Assembly: GCA_937915975.1 (NCBI GenBank)
Contig: CALGGL010000394.1
Location: 1-5,872 of the forward strand
Length of the DNA: 5,872 bases
Source: an uncultured Lachnospiraceae bacterium
GTDB lineage: Bacteria; Bacillota; Clostridia; Lachnospirales; Lachnospiraceae
Direction: 5' to 3'
Program-made: the position numbers and the translations under genes
Part shown: positions 1 to 5,709 of the stretch, in pieces
Layout of the letters: each line of letters starts with the position of its first letter
Position numbering within the stretch: the stretch's first letter is position 1
The notes under the pieces: model-generated
Told to the model about the DNA's origin: nothing
Database searches by the model: none
The model's input: the letters and a program-made list of their open reading frames with translations, nothing else

Positions 1-598
1 GATTATCATCAGGTGCATTGCAAAATACAACAAATTTTGCACATCCGATTGAATCCGCCTCCTTTGTAAGCTCCGCAGTTTCGAGTATTATTTCACCCAA
101 AAGCTTAACTGCATCCATATTGATACCTGTTTTTGTCGAGCCGGTATTTACTGAGCTGCATACCCTTGATGTACATGCGAGTGCCTTAGGTATGGAACGA
201 ATTAAAAGCTCATCAGCCCTTGTCATGCCCTTTGAAACAAGAGCAGAATAACCACCTATAAAATTAACTCCGCAAGTTGTTGCCGCCTCATCAAGCTTTT
301 TTGCAATCTCTATAAAATCTTCCTCCGATTTACAAACCGAACCACCAACAAGAGCTATAGGTGTAACGGAAATTCTCTTATTAACAATCGGAACACCGTA
401 TTTGTCGGCAATTTCATTTCCTACCTTAACCAAATCCTTTGCCGAGCTTGTTATTTTATCATATATTTTATCACAGGTTTCCTTAACATCAGCTCCGACA
501 CAGTCGAGTAAGCTTATACCCATGGTTATGGTTCTGACATCAAGATTAAGCTTGTGAATCATTTCATTTGTCTCAATTACTTCATTTATACCTATCAT
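1..598 (-). CDS. UPF0210 / PFL-like (DUF711) family protein, N-terminal part
   Basis: The frame opens at the ATG at 596-598 and runs off the left edge without a stop, giving 199 residues; the family is usually about 450 long, so less than half is present. Recognisable conserved stretches, in order, are [13 protein letters not shown] (21-33), [15 protein letters not shown] (73-87), a glycine-rich [12 protein letters not shown] (113-124), [11 protein letters not shown] (154-164) and CNAPDDN at the edge (193-199). The family has a fold related to pyruvate formate-lyase, but no enzymatic activity is established and no glycyl-radical segment is visible here. It is probably cytosolic, as no signal peptide or membrane segment is seen. 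The start is supported by an AAGGAG site at 605-610, six bases upstream. It lies just downstream of a UPF0237 ACT-domain gene, the well-known partner of this family, which suggests the two act together. The family call is firm; function is unknown. Confidence 0.9.
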   Translation of the reverse strand, partial: MIGINEVIETNEMIHKLNLDVRTITMGISLLDCVGADVKETCDKIYDKITSSAKDLVKVGNEIADKYGVPIVNKRISVTPIALVGGSVCKSEEDFIEIAKKLDEAATTCGVNFIGGYSALVSKGMTRADELLIRSIPKALACTSRVCSSVNTGSTKTGINMDAVKLLGEIILETAELTKEADSIGCAKFVVFCNAPDDN

Positions 599-604
599 AA
601 TCTG

Positions 605-610
605 CTCCTT
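605..610 (-). promoter_or_regulatory. Ribosome binding site of the UPF0210 gene
   Basis: AAGGAG on the minus strand lies six bases before the ATG at 596-598 and only about nine bases downstream of the hairpin at 620-709. The site falls outside the stem, so the hairpin should not directly mask it. Confidence 0.75.
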
Positions 611-619
611 GTCGTTATT

Positions 620-709
620 TGAATCTCAGACTGTTTATAAAATGTACTCGTATTGCACGCTATCGCTTAACGCAATACTTAGCACATTTTATAAACAGTC
701 TGAGATTCA
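620..709. repeat. Intergenic hairpin element with perfect 26-bp arms
   Basis: Bases 620-645 and 684-709 are perfect inverted copies (arm begins TGAATCTCAGACTG), 26 bp without a mismatch. Inside the 38-base centre a second perfect stem pairs 650-656 (GTATTGC) with 672-678 (GCAATAC), leaving a 15-base loop; the two stems are separated by a short internal loop. The element fills most of the gap between the UPF0237 and UPF0210 genes, starting ten bases after the upstream stop codon. It is about 34% GC by hand count. Neither side of the stem is followed by a run of T, so it does not read as an ordinary intrinsic terminator. It could be a dispersed palindromic repeat, a small non-autonomous element, or an RNA stem that protects or processes the transcript. 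No clear target-site duplication is visible. Confidence 0.9.
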
Positions 710-719
710 TATACTTTAA

Positions 720-992
720 TTATAATCTATGCATCATATTGAATATTTCTTCACTCTGGGCTCTAATCTGTACACCGATTTCCTTACCCAAATCACCGAG
801 TTCTTCATTTATTCTTGTCTGATCCTTTGAAGCATCAGCAATATCAACCACCATCATCATATTAAAATAACCGTCAACTATGGTCTGGGCAATGTCAAGA
901 ATATTTATATTGTTTTGTGAAAGATATACACATACCTTTGCTATTATACCAACCTTATCCTTTCCAAGCACGGTAATAATTGTTTTTTTCAT
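720..992 (-). CDS. UPF0237 family stand-alone ACT-domain protein
   Basis: This 90-residue protein is essentially one ACT domain, the usual length for the family. The signature is near the N-terminus: ITVLGKDKVGIIAKV (6-20), then NINILDIAQTIVDGYF (28-43) and a hydrophobic strand MMMVVDI (45-51). The DKVGI turn is where ACT domains commonly bind a small ligand, usually an amino acid, and such proteins normally dimerise; no catalytic motif is present. Two in-frame ATGs exist. I chose the inner one (990-992) because GGAGG at 1001-1005 lies about eight bases before it, and the upstream ATG at 1005-1007 overlaps that site. Family members also begin M-K-x-I-I-T-V. It precedes the UPF0210 gene, its usual partner, and is inferred to be a ligand sensor or regulatory subunit for it. 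The ligand is unknown. Confidence 0.92.
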   Translation of the reverse strand: MKKTIITVLGKDKVGIIAKVCVYLSQNNINILDIAQTIVDGYFNMMMVVDIADASKDQTRINEELGDLGKEIGVQIRAQSEEIFNMMHRL

Positions 993-999
993 TTTGTTT

Positions 1000-1005
1000 T
1001 CCTCC
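1000..1005 (-). promoter_or_regulatory. Ribosome binding site that fixes the UPF0237 start
   Basis: GGAGGA on the minus strand ends seven bases before the ATG at 990-992. An upstream in-frame ATG at 1005-1007 overlaps the site itself, so the longer 95-residue reading is unlikely. Confidence 0.8.
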
Positions 1006-1019
1006 ATGATAAAATTATA

Positions 1020-1048
1020 TATTTAAATTCTTTATATACTGATTTCAA
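1020..1048 (-). promoter_or_regulatory. Possible promoter for the UPF0237-UPF0210 pair
   Basis: In the 65-base AT-rich gap after the MBL gene, TTGAAA (1043-1048) is followed 17 bases later by TAAATA (1020-1025). A better -10 word, TATAAT at 1014-1019, sits 23 bases from the same -35, which is too far. In sequence this AT-rich such words arise by chance, so this is weak. No terminator hairpin is seen in the gap, so read-through from the MBL gene is equally possible. Confidence 0.3.
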
Positions 1049-1057
1049 TTATAAAAT

Positions 1058-1855
1058 CTAAAATTCAAATAATTCACTTGTATTCTCTCTGTCGGCTACA
1101 CGTAAATTAAAATCTCTCACATCCTTTGTATAAGGATTATCCATTATCTCAAGCTTTACGGTTTCATAAGCAAGCTCCGGATAATTATTTTCTTTGCTTA
1201 AGTGACCTATAAATGAAGCCTTAACATGTTCATTAAGCAAAGCCTTTAAAAGTCTTCCACCCGCTTCATTTGAAAGATGTCCGCGTTTTCCTAAAATACG
1301 CTGTTTAAGATTATAAGGATAGGAACCGCATTCAAGCATTCTGACATCATGATTTGCCTCAACCAAAAGTCCGTCCGAGTCCTTTAACGCATCTATTATG
1401 TAATCATCATAATCTCCCATATCAGTTGCTATTGAAACCTTTTTTCCACCGTTATAAAGCGAATAACAAACAGGATCAACAGCATCATGCCATATAGAAT
1501 GCGCTCTAACACCTATATCGCCTATATTGAAAAGCTCATCAACATTTATGGGATTAAGAAGACTTTTATCAAACTCGCCTAAAGCAGACATCCCGGATAT
1601 CTCACAACAGGTTTCCGGTGTTGCATATAACGGTATTCCGTATTTTCTCGAAATAACACCGACTGCCTTAACATGATCGATATGTTCATGAGTTATCAAT
1701 ATGCCATCCATATCCTTTAGTGTAAGGTCAATCTGATTAAGACCATCTTCAATTTTCTTTTTACTTATACCTACATCAACAAGAATTGATGTATTATCAG
1801 TACCTACAAATGTACAGTTTCCGCTACTGCCACTTGCAATTGTCATCATTTTCAT
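1058..1855 (-). CDS. walJ: WalJ/YycJ-type MBL-fold metallohydrolase, probable DNA exonuclease
   Basis: This 265-residue protein matches the full length of the WalJ (YycJ/VicX) family. It opens with the family hallmark IASGSSGNC (6-14). The metal-binding set is intact: THEHIDH gives H56, H58, D60 and H61; H123-D124 lies in IWHDAVDP; D145 is in ATDMGD. Further family motifs are LLVEANHD (163-170), RGHLSN (191-196) and IGHLSKENN (216-224). Members bind two metal ions, and the Bacillus protein has been described as a 5'-3' double-stranded DNA exonuclease linked to mutation avoidance; that role is inherited from the family. It is cytosolic, with no signal peptide. The start codon shares its A with the TAA stop of the upstream ASKHA gene, and a weak GGTGA lies just before it, so translation is probably coupled. 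In Bacillus and Streptococcus the gene follows the WalRK two-component genes; here those genes are not adjacent. The gene symbol is by family only. Confidence 0.9.
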   Translation of the reverse strand: MKMMTIASGSSGNCTFVGTDNTSILVDVGISKKKIEDGLNQIDLTLKDMDGILITHEHIDHVKAVGVISRKYGIPLYATPETCCEISGMSALGEFDKSLLNPINVDELFNIGDIGVRAHSIWHDAVDPVCYSLYNGGKKVSIATDMGDYDDYIIDALKDSDGLLVEANHDVRMLECGSYPYNLKQRILGKRGHLSNEAGGRLLKALLNEHVKASFIGHLSKENNYPELAYETVKLEIMDNPYTKDVRDFNLRVADRENTSELFEF

Positions 1856-2976
1856 TATATCACCATAGTAAAAAACATATTATTTATAAGGCTTTCATTA
1901 TATCCGTCTTCGTCAGCAAGAAGTAATACCTCTATTTGTTCACTCAATAAATCAGCCTTATCTATCAGCTTATCATCAATAAGGATTTGCTCGGCACCCC
2001 TAAGTGATGTATTACCTGTCTGATGGGCCTTTTCTCCAAAAGCTTTAGGAATAATGCCAAGCATAACGGCATCATCGATTTTCAAAAAGCTTCCGAAGCC
2101 TCCGGAGATATACACATTATCCGTCACATCATAATCAATACCCGCTTTTTTATATAGGCTTTCTATACATGAGGCAATTGCTGCCTTCGCAAGAAGAATT
2201 TCCCGTATGATATCTGAAGTAATTAATATATTATGAACCCGGATTCCGTTTTCAATATATTCATCACTTAAGCATCCGTCCTTTGAAAGCTTACCGCTGT
2301 TAATAAGTGCAACCAAAGCACTTATGCCTGATGCGCCGTAAACACCCTGTATTTTAAGACTTGCTTCAAATGCCGGACCGCATGCAGCGGATGCAGCCAA
2401 AAGCTTTCCCTTATTATTAAGCACCATCTCTCCGTTTGTTCCAAGGTCTATCAAAAGATTGACCTTTTTCTTATCAAGAAATGAATTAAATTTATCAAGA
2501 AAAATAAGTCCTGATAGTATGTCTCCGCCTATAAATGCACTTACACAGCCTGTAAGTATAACATCACAATCAAATCGGCATTCTTTTCCAAAGAGCTCAC
2601 GCGAATTTTTAATAACTGTTTTGTCAAGAACCGTCGGATACGGACTTTCACCCATTTTACTTACATCATATTCCAGTAAAAGGCTTATCATGGTTGTGTT
2701 TCCCGATAAGCAAAGCTTAGTTATATCATTTGCGTCGCAATTATTAACCGATAAATATTCATCTATTGCGGCAAGAATATCAGAAACCGCCAATTCCTTT
2801 AATTTGGCAATAAAAGACTTGTCTCTTTTAACGGTATTGATTCTGTTAATAACATCACTTCCGTAAAGAGACTGTCTGTTATGAAAGCTTTTTTGATAAA
2901 AATCACAATCCTTATCTGTATTCAAAAAAGCCATATCAATATTGGTAGTTCCCACATCAACCGCAATAAAAATCAT
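1855..2976 (-). CDS. RACo-like ASKHA / DUF4445 domain protein lacking the ferredoxin domain
   Basis: This 373-residue protein has the sugar kinase/actin/Hsp70-type ATPase fold found in RACo, the reductive activator of corrinoid proteins. Visible motifs are the first phosphate loop DVGTTNID (7-14), NRQSLYGSDVINRI (33-46), SGNTTM (91-96), the second phosphate loop LIDLGTNGEMVL (175-186), CGPAFEAS (199-206), the adenosine-side ISGGFGSFLKI (290-300) and NTSLRGAEQIL (322-332). Full RACo proteins are about 600 residues and begin with a [2Fe-2S] ferredoxin domain; this one starts directly at the ATPase fold and shows no obvious iron-sulfur cysteine cluster. It may act as an ATP-dependent activator using a separate electron donor, or have another role. 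Its ATG directly abuts the TAA of threonine ammonia-lyase, and its stop overlaps the next start, so it is inferred to be translationally coupled on both sides. No corrinoid methyltransferase gene is visible. The family is sure; the function is not. Confidence 0.85.
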   Translation of the reverse strand: MIFIAVDVGTTNIDMAFLNTDKDCDFYQKSFHNRQSLYGSDVINRINTVKRDKSFIAKLKELAVSDILAAIDEYLSVNNCDANDITKLCLSGNTTMISLLLEYDVSKMGESPYPTVLDKTVIKNSRELFGKECRFDCDVILTGCVSAFIGGDILSGLIFLDKFNSFLDKKKVNLLIDLGTNGEMVLNNKGKLLAASAACGPAFEASLKIQGVYGASGISALVALINSGKLSKDGCLSDEYIENGIRVHNILITSDIIREILLAKAAIASCIESLYKKAGIDYDVTDNVYISGGFGSFLKIDDAVMLGIIPKAFGEKAHQTGNTSLRGAEQILIDDKLIDKADLLSEQIEVLLLADEDGYNESLINNMFFTMVI

Positions 2977-4191
2977 TTAAAAAATCGCCTTTGGTTTCTT
3001 TTCTATAGGTCTGTATCCTCTGTCATTAAGTTCATTAAGAATCTGTTCCTTATGTTCTGGACCAAATGCCTCGATTGTAATTACAAGCTCAACGGCAGAA
3101 TTACGATTTATGGTTACAAACTGGTTATGTTCAAGCTTAATTATATTACCCTTTAAGTCGGCTATTACACCTGCAACATTTTGAAGCTCACCCGGTTTAT
3201 CAGGAAGAAGAACAGATACATTAAATATTCTGCTTCTTGCGATAAGTCCATGCTGAACAACAGATGAAAATGTTATAACATCCATATTTCCGCCGCTTAA
3301 TATACTTACAACCTTCTGTCCCTTCGGCTCAAGGTGCTTAAGTGCCGCAACCGTAAGCAGACCGCTGTTTTCAACAAGCATCTTATGGTTTTCAAGCATA
3401 TCAAGAAAGGCAACTATAAGCTCACTGTCCTCAACTGTGATTATATCATCAAGATTTTCTTTAAGATAAGGGAATATCTTAGATCCCGGAGTCTTAACTG
3501 CAGTACCGTCTGCAATTGTATCAACCACATCAAGGGTTGTTACTTCTCCGTTAATCAACGAAACCTTAAGACATGCTGCACCCTGCGGCTCAACACCTAT
3601 AACCTTAATATTGGGATTAAGAGTCTTTGCAAGGGTTGAAACGCCTGTTGCAAGTCCGCCGCCACCTACCGGTACAAGTATAATATCCGCAAAAGGAAGC
3701 TCCTTTATAATCTCCATAGCTACAGTACTCTGACCTGTTGCTACATCCAAATCATCAAACGGATGAACAAAGGTATAGCCCTTTTCCTCTGCTAATTTAA
3801 GAGCATACTGACAGGACTCATCATAAACCTCACCGTATAAGACAACCTCTGCACCATAGGACTTGGTTCTGTTTACCTTTATAAGCGGTGTTGTTGTAGG
3901 CATAACAATAGTAGCCTTAACACCGTATGCCTTTGCAGCATAGGCAACGCCCTGGGCATGATTACCCGCTGATGCGGTTATAAGCCCTCTTTCTCTTTCT
4001 TCATCGGTAAGTGTGCTTATCTTATAATAAGCCCCTCTTATCTTGTAAGCTCCGGTAAGCTGCATATTTTCAGGCTTAAGATAAACCTTATTACCGCACT
4101 GCTGCGAGAAAAATTCACTTTCAATAAGCGGTGTCGGATGAACCACCTTGCTTACTATCTCATATGCTTTTTCAAATTTATCAAGTGTCAT
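2977..4191 (-). CDS. ilvA: Threonine ammonia-lyase with one C-terminal ACT domain
   Basis: This PLP enzyme deaminates L-threonine to 2-oxobutanoate and ammonia. The 404 residues form a fold-type II catalytic domain (about 1-315) followed by a single ACT domain (about 322-396, starting FNVSVLLPDKPGELQNVAG). K50 in GAYKIRGA is the expected Schiff-base lysine. ASAGNHAQGVAYA (73-85) and the PLP-phosphate loop GGGGLATG (176-183) are intact, and SILSGGN (297-303) supplies the serine facing the pyridine nitrogen. Length and the single ACT domain match the shorter, catabolic-like or Firmicute-type enzymes rather than the two-ACT biosynthetic IlvA of about 510 residues. Whether it feeds isoleucine synthesis or threonine breakdown cannot be told from this window, as no other ilv gene is present. 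The start is fixed by AAGGAGA at 4199-4205, seven bases upstream. It lies 15 bases after ftsY, suggesting cotranscription. The symbol tdcB would be an alternative. Confidence 0.93.
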   Translation of the reverse strand: MTLDKFEKAYEIVSKVVHPTPLIESEFFSQQCGNKVYLKPENMQLTGAYKIRGAYYKISTLTDEERERGLITASAGNHAQGVAYAAKAYGVKATIVMPTTTPLIKVNRTKSYGAEVVLYGEVYDESCQYALKLAEEKGYTFVHPFDDLDVATGQSTVAMEIIKELPFADIILVPVGGGGLATGVSTLAKTLNPNIKVIGVEPQGAACLKVSLINGEVTTLDVVDTIADGTAVKTPGSKIFPYLKENLDDIITVEDSELIVAFLDMLENHKMLVENSGLLTVAALKHLEPKGQKVVSILSGGNMDVITFSSVVQHGLIARSRIFNVSVLLPDKPGELQNVAGVIADLKGNIIKLEHNQFVTINRNSAVELVITIEAFGPEHKEQILNELNDRGYRPIEKKPKAIF

Positions 4192-4198
4192 TATTACA

Positions 4199-4205
4199 TC
4201 TCCTT
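4199..4205 (-). promoter_or_regulatory. Ribosome binding site of threonine ammonia-lyase
   Basis: AAGGAGA on the minus strand stands seven bases before the ATG at 4189-4191. It fills most of the 15-base gap after ftsY, leaving no room for a separate promoter and supporting cotranscription. Confidence 0.8.
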
Positions 4206-4206
4206 A

Positions 4207-5487
4207 TTATACATCGAAAAGATCATCATCATTCTCTATTTTTTCAATATCACTGTCAACGATTATTTCAATATCAGACTTTACATCAAAATCCGCAAAC
4301 AATGCATTTACATAGTTTGTAGGATCAAATCTTTGTAAATCCTCCACCTGCTCTCCGATTCCTATGTATTTAACAGGAACGTTTAATTCGGATTGAATTG
4401 CAATAGCTATACCACCCTTTGCAGTTCCGTCAAGCTTGGTTATTATAATGCCGTTTATCTCAGTAACCGAGCTAAACTGTCTTGCCTGCTCCAAGGCATT
4501 CTGACCTGTAGTTCCGTCAAGAACAATCAAAGACTCAACATTGGCTTCCGGATATTCTCTTGATATAACTCTTCTCATCTTGCCAAGCTCATCCATAAGA
4601 TTTTTTTTGTTGTGAAGTCTTCCGGCAGTATCTATAAGAAGAATATCAGTATTTCTTGACTTTGCAGCAGATACAGCATCATAAACAACGGCGGATGGGT
4701 CTGCTCCCTCACCCTGTGCAATTATATCTACGCCTGCACGATTTGACCATGTTTTAAGCTGATCTATAGCGGCAGCCCTAAAGGTATCCGCAGCAGCCAT
4801 AAGAACTTTTTTACCACGCTTTTTATACTGTGCAGCAAGCTTTCCGATGGAAGTAGTCTTACCAACACCGTTTACACCGATTATAAGTACAACAGTCTTC
4901 TTATCCTCAAAATCATAGGCTGTATCATCAACGGACATCTGGTCTCTTATTATATTTACGATAAGCTGCTTACAAGCTTCAGCCTCTTTAATCTTCTGCT
5001 CCTTAACCTTAGCTTTTAAATCATCGATGATTCTTTCCGTGGTTTCAACACCGAGATCCGCCATAACAAGTGTTTCTTCAAGCTCATCATAGAAATCATC
5101 GTCAATTTCATTTGCCTTAAAAAGATTGGCAAAGCTCTCGGCAAAGCTGTTTCTGGACTTGGTTAATCCTTCTTTTAATCTTGCAAAAAAGCCTTTTTTC
5201 TTTTCAGGTTCGTCCGAGAGTATATCCGAATTATCACTATCATCATTTATTGAATCTACCGAATGATATTCTTCTGTAACAGCTTCTTCATCATCTGCAA
5301 GATATTCATCAGGAATATCCTCTCCATCATCCGTACCGTTTAAAAATGAATCCTCACCGTCTTTCAAATATTTCGGATTACCAAAATCATCATAAACTTC
5401 CTCGGTATCAATATTACTATTTAACAAATCATAATCATTTATAACATTTTCTTCCGACTCTTTTTTCTTTTTTCCAAATCCAAACAT
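4207..5487 (-). CDS. ftsY: Signal recognition particle receptor FtsY
   Basis: FtsY is the membrane-associated GTPase that receives SRP-bound ribosomes and hands them to the Sec translocon. From the chosen start it has 426 residues: a basic tip MFGFGKKKK, a strongly acidic A-domain (about 10-94), an amphipathic basic stretch KKKGFFARLKEGLTKSR (96-112) suited to membrane contact, the N domain helices (about 113-190), and the G domain. GTPase motifs are intact: GVNGVGKTT (204-212), DTFRAAA (234-240), DTAGR (286-290), TKLD (350-353) and GIGEQ (376-380), with DLQRFDP after it. An unusual acidic tail of about 29 residues follows NALF (394-397). The start at 5485-5487 is chosen because AGGAGG at 5494-5499 precedes it by six bases; the in-frame ATG at 5500-5502 abuts that site and cannot use it. 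Position after smc is the normal Firmicute order. Confidence 0.96.
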   Translation of the reverse strand: MFGFGKKKKESEENVINDYDLLNSNIDTEEVYDDFGNPKYLKDGEDSFLNGTDDGEDIPDEYLADDEEAVTEEYHSVDSINDDSDNSDILSDEPEKKKGFFARLKEGLTKSRNSFAESFANLFKANEIDDDFYDELEETLVMADLGVETTERIIDDLKAKVKEQKIKEAEACKQLIVNIIRDQMSVDDTAYDFEDKKTVVLIIGVNGVGKTTSIGKLAAQYKKRGKKVLMAAADTFRAAAIDQLKTWSNRAGVDIIAQGEGADPSAVVYDAVSAAKSRNTDILLIDTAGRLHNKKNLMDELGKMRRVISREYPEANVESLIVLDGTTGQNALEQARQFSSVTEINGIIITKLDGTAKGGIAIAIQSELNVPVKYIGIGEQVEDLQRFDPTNYVNALFADFDVKSDIEIIVDSDIEKIENDDDLFDV

Positions 5488-5493
5488 ATTAAA

Positions 5494-5499
5494 CCTCCT
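5494..5499 (-). promoter_or_regulatory. Ribosome binding site that fixes the FtsY start
   Basis: A perfect AGGAGG on the minus strand lies six bases before the ATG at 5485-5487. The longer reading from the ATG at 5500-5502 would translate the site itself as Arg-Arg, so the shorter protein is preferred. Confidence 0.85.
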
Positions 5500-5515
5500 C
5501 AAATGATAGATTTTT

Positions 5516-5521
5516 ATTATA
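5516..5521 (-). promoter_or_regulatory. Possible -10 box upstream of ftsY
   Basis: A perfect TATAAT on the minus strand lies 28 bases before the ftsY start codon, between the big palindrome and the ribosome binding site. No good -35 is seen at the expected distance: the hexamer 17 bases upstream reads AGGTTA and overlaps the palindrome's edge. It could start a short-leader ftsY transcript, or be a chance match in AT-rich DNA. Confidence 0.35.
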
Positions 5522-5540
5522 AAACAAACAATATTCGATA

Positions 5541-5702
5541 ACCTTGGCGATGTGCTGGAACCTGTGATAATTCATAAGCAGGTACTGTGAGCCCACCGGT
5601 ACTTAGCGAGGTATTATCGAGCTTAGTACCGCTGTGTGGCGAGGGTAGCGAGAGCGTGCCTGCGATGAATTAATCACAGGTACCGGCACATCTTCACAAG
5701 GT
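5541..5702. repeat. Large intergenic GC-rich imperfect palindrome between smc and ftsY
   Basis: This 162-base element folds end to end. Pairing blocks, from outside in, are 5541-5546 with 5697-5702; 5549-5558 with 5683-5692 (one G-T pair); 5560-5568 with 5673-5681; 5569-5575 with 5665-5671; 5578-5585 with 5656-5663 (one G-T pair). In the centre, 5593-5596 pairs with 5636-5639 and 5597-5603 pairs with 5625-5631, capping the structure with a loop that includes a further AGC/GCT pairing (5605-5607 with 5621-5623). The word GCGAG occurs three times (5606, 5639, 5648). GC is about 52% by hand count (84 of 162), clearly above the flanking sequence. It begins seven bases after the smc stop. No T-run follows the stem on the minus strand, so it is not a typical intrinsic terminator. 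It may be a dispersed palindromic repeat or a structured RNA region of the smc-ftsY transcript. I found no coding frame or convincing target duplication. Confidence 0.88.
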
Positions 5703-5709
5703 AAAGCTT

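Noticed and set aside
18..251. Plus-strand open frame of 77 codons near the left edge
   Set aside because: It is the reverse of the UPF0210 coding region, whose conserved motifs run through the same bases on the minus strand.
620..709. Intrinsic transcription terminator
   Set aside because: The stem is long and perfect but is not followed by a T-run on either strand, and the loop is large with its own nested stem.
620..709. CRISPR repeat or insertion-sequence end
   Set aside because: There is only one copy with no spacers, no transposase gene in the window, and no matching flanking duplication.
619..822. Plus-strand open frame spanning the first hairpin
   Set aside because: Half of it is the antisense of the UPF0237 gene and the rest is the hairpin; its start falls at the hairpin edge with no ribosome binding site.
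2459..2866. Plus-strand open frame of 135 codons
   Set aside because: It lies wholly antisense within the ASKHA gene, whose protein has clear conserved motifs. The plus-strand translation shows no recognisable domain and no good ribosome binding site.
2977..4191. Serine/threonine racemase or cysteine synthase instead of threonine ammonia-lyase
   Set aside because: These share the PLP fold, but the C-terminal ACT domain and overall motif set fit the threonine ammonia-lyase family best.
5541..5702. Riboswitch or T-box leader for ftsY
   Set aside because: It is followed by neither a terminator/antiterminator pair nor a recognisable aptamer or T-box sequence, and its end-to-end palindromic symmetry is not how known riboswitches look.
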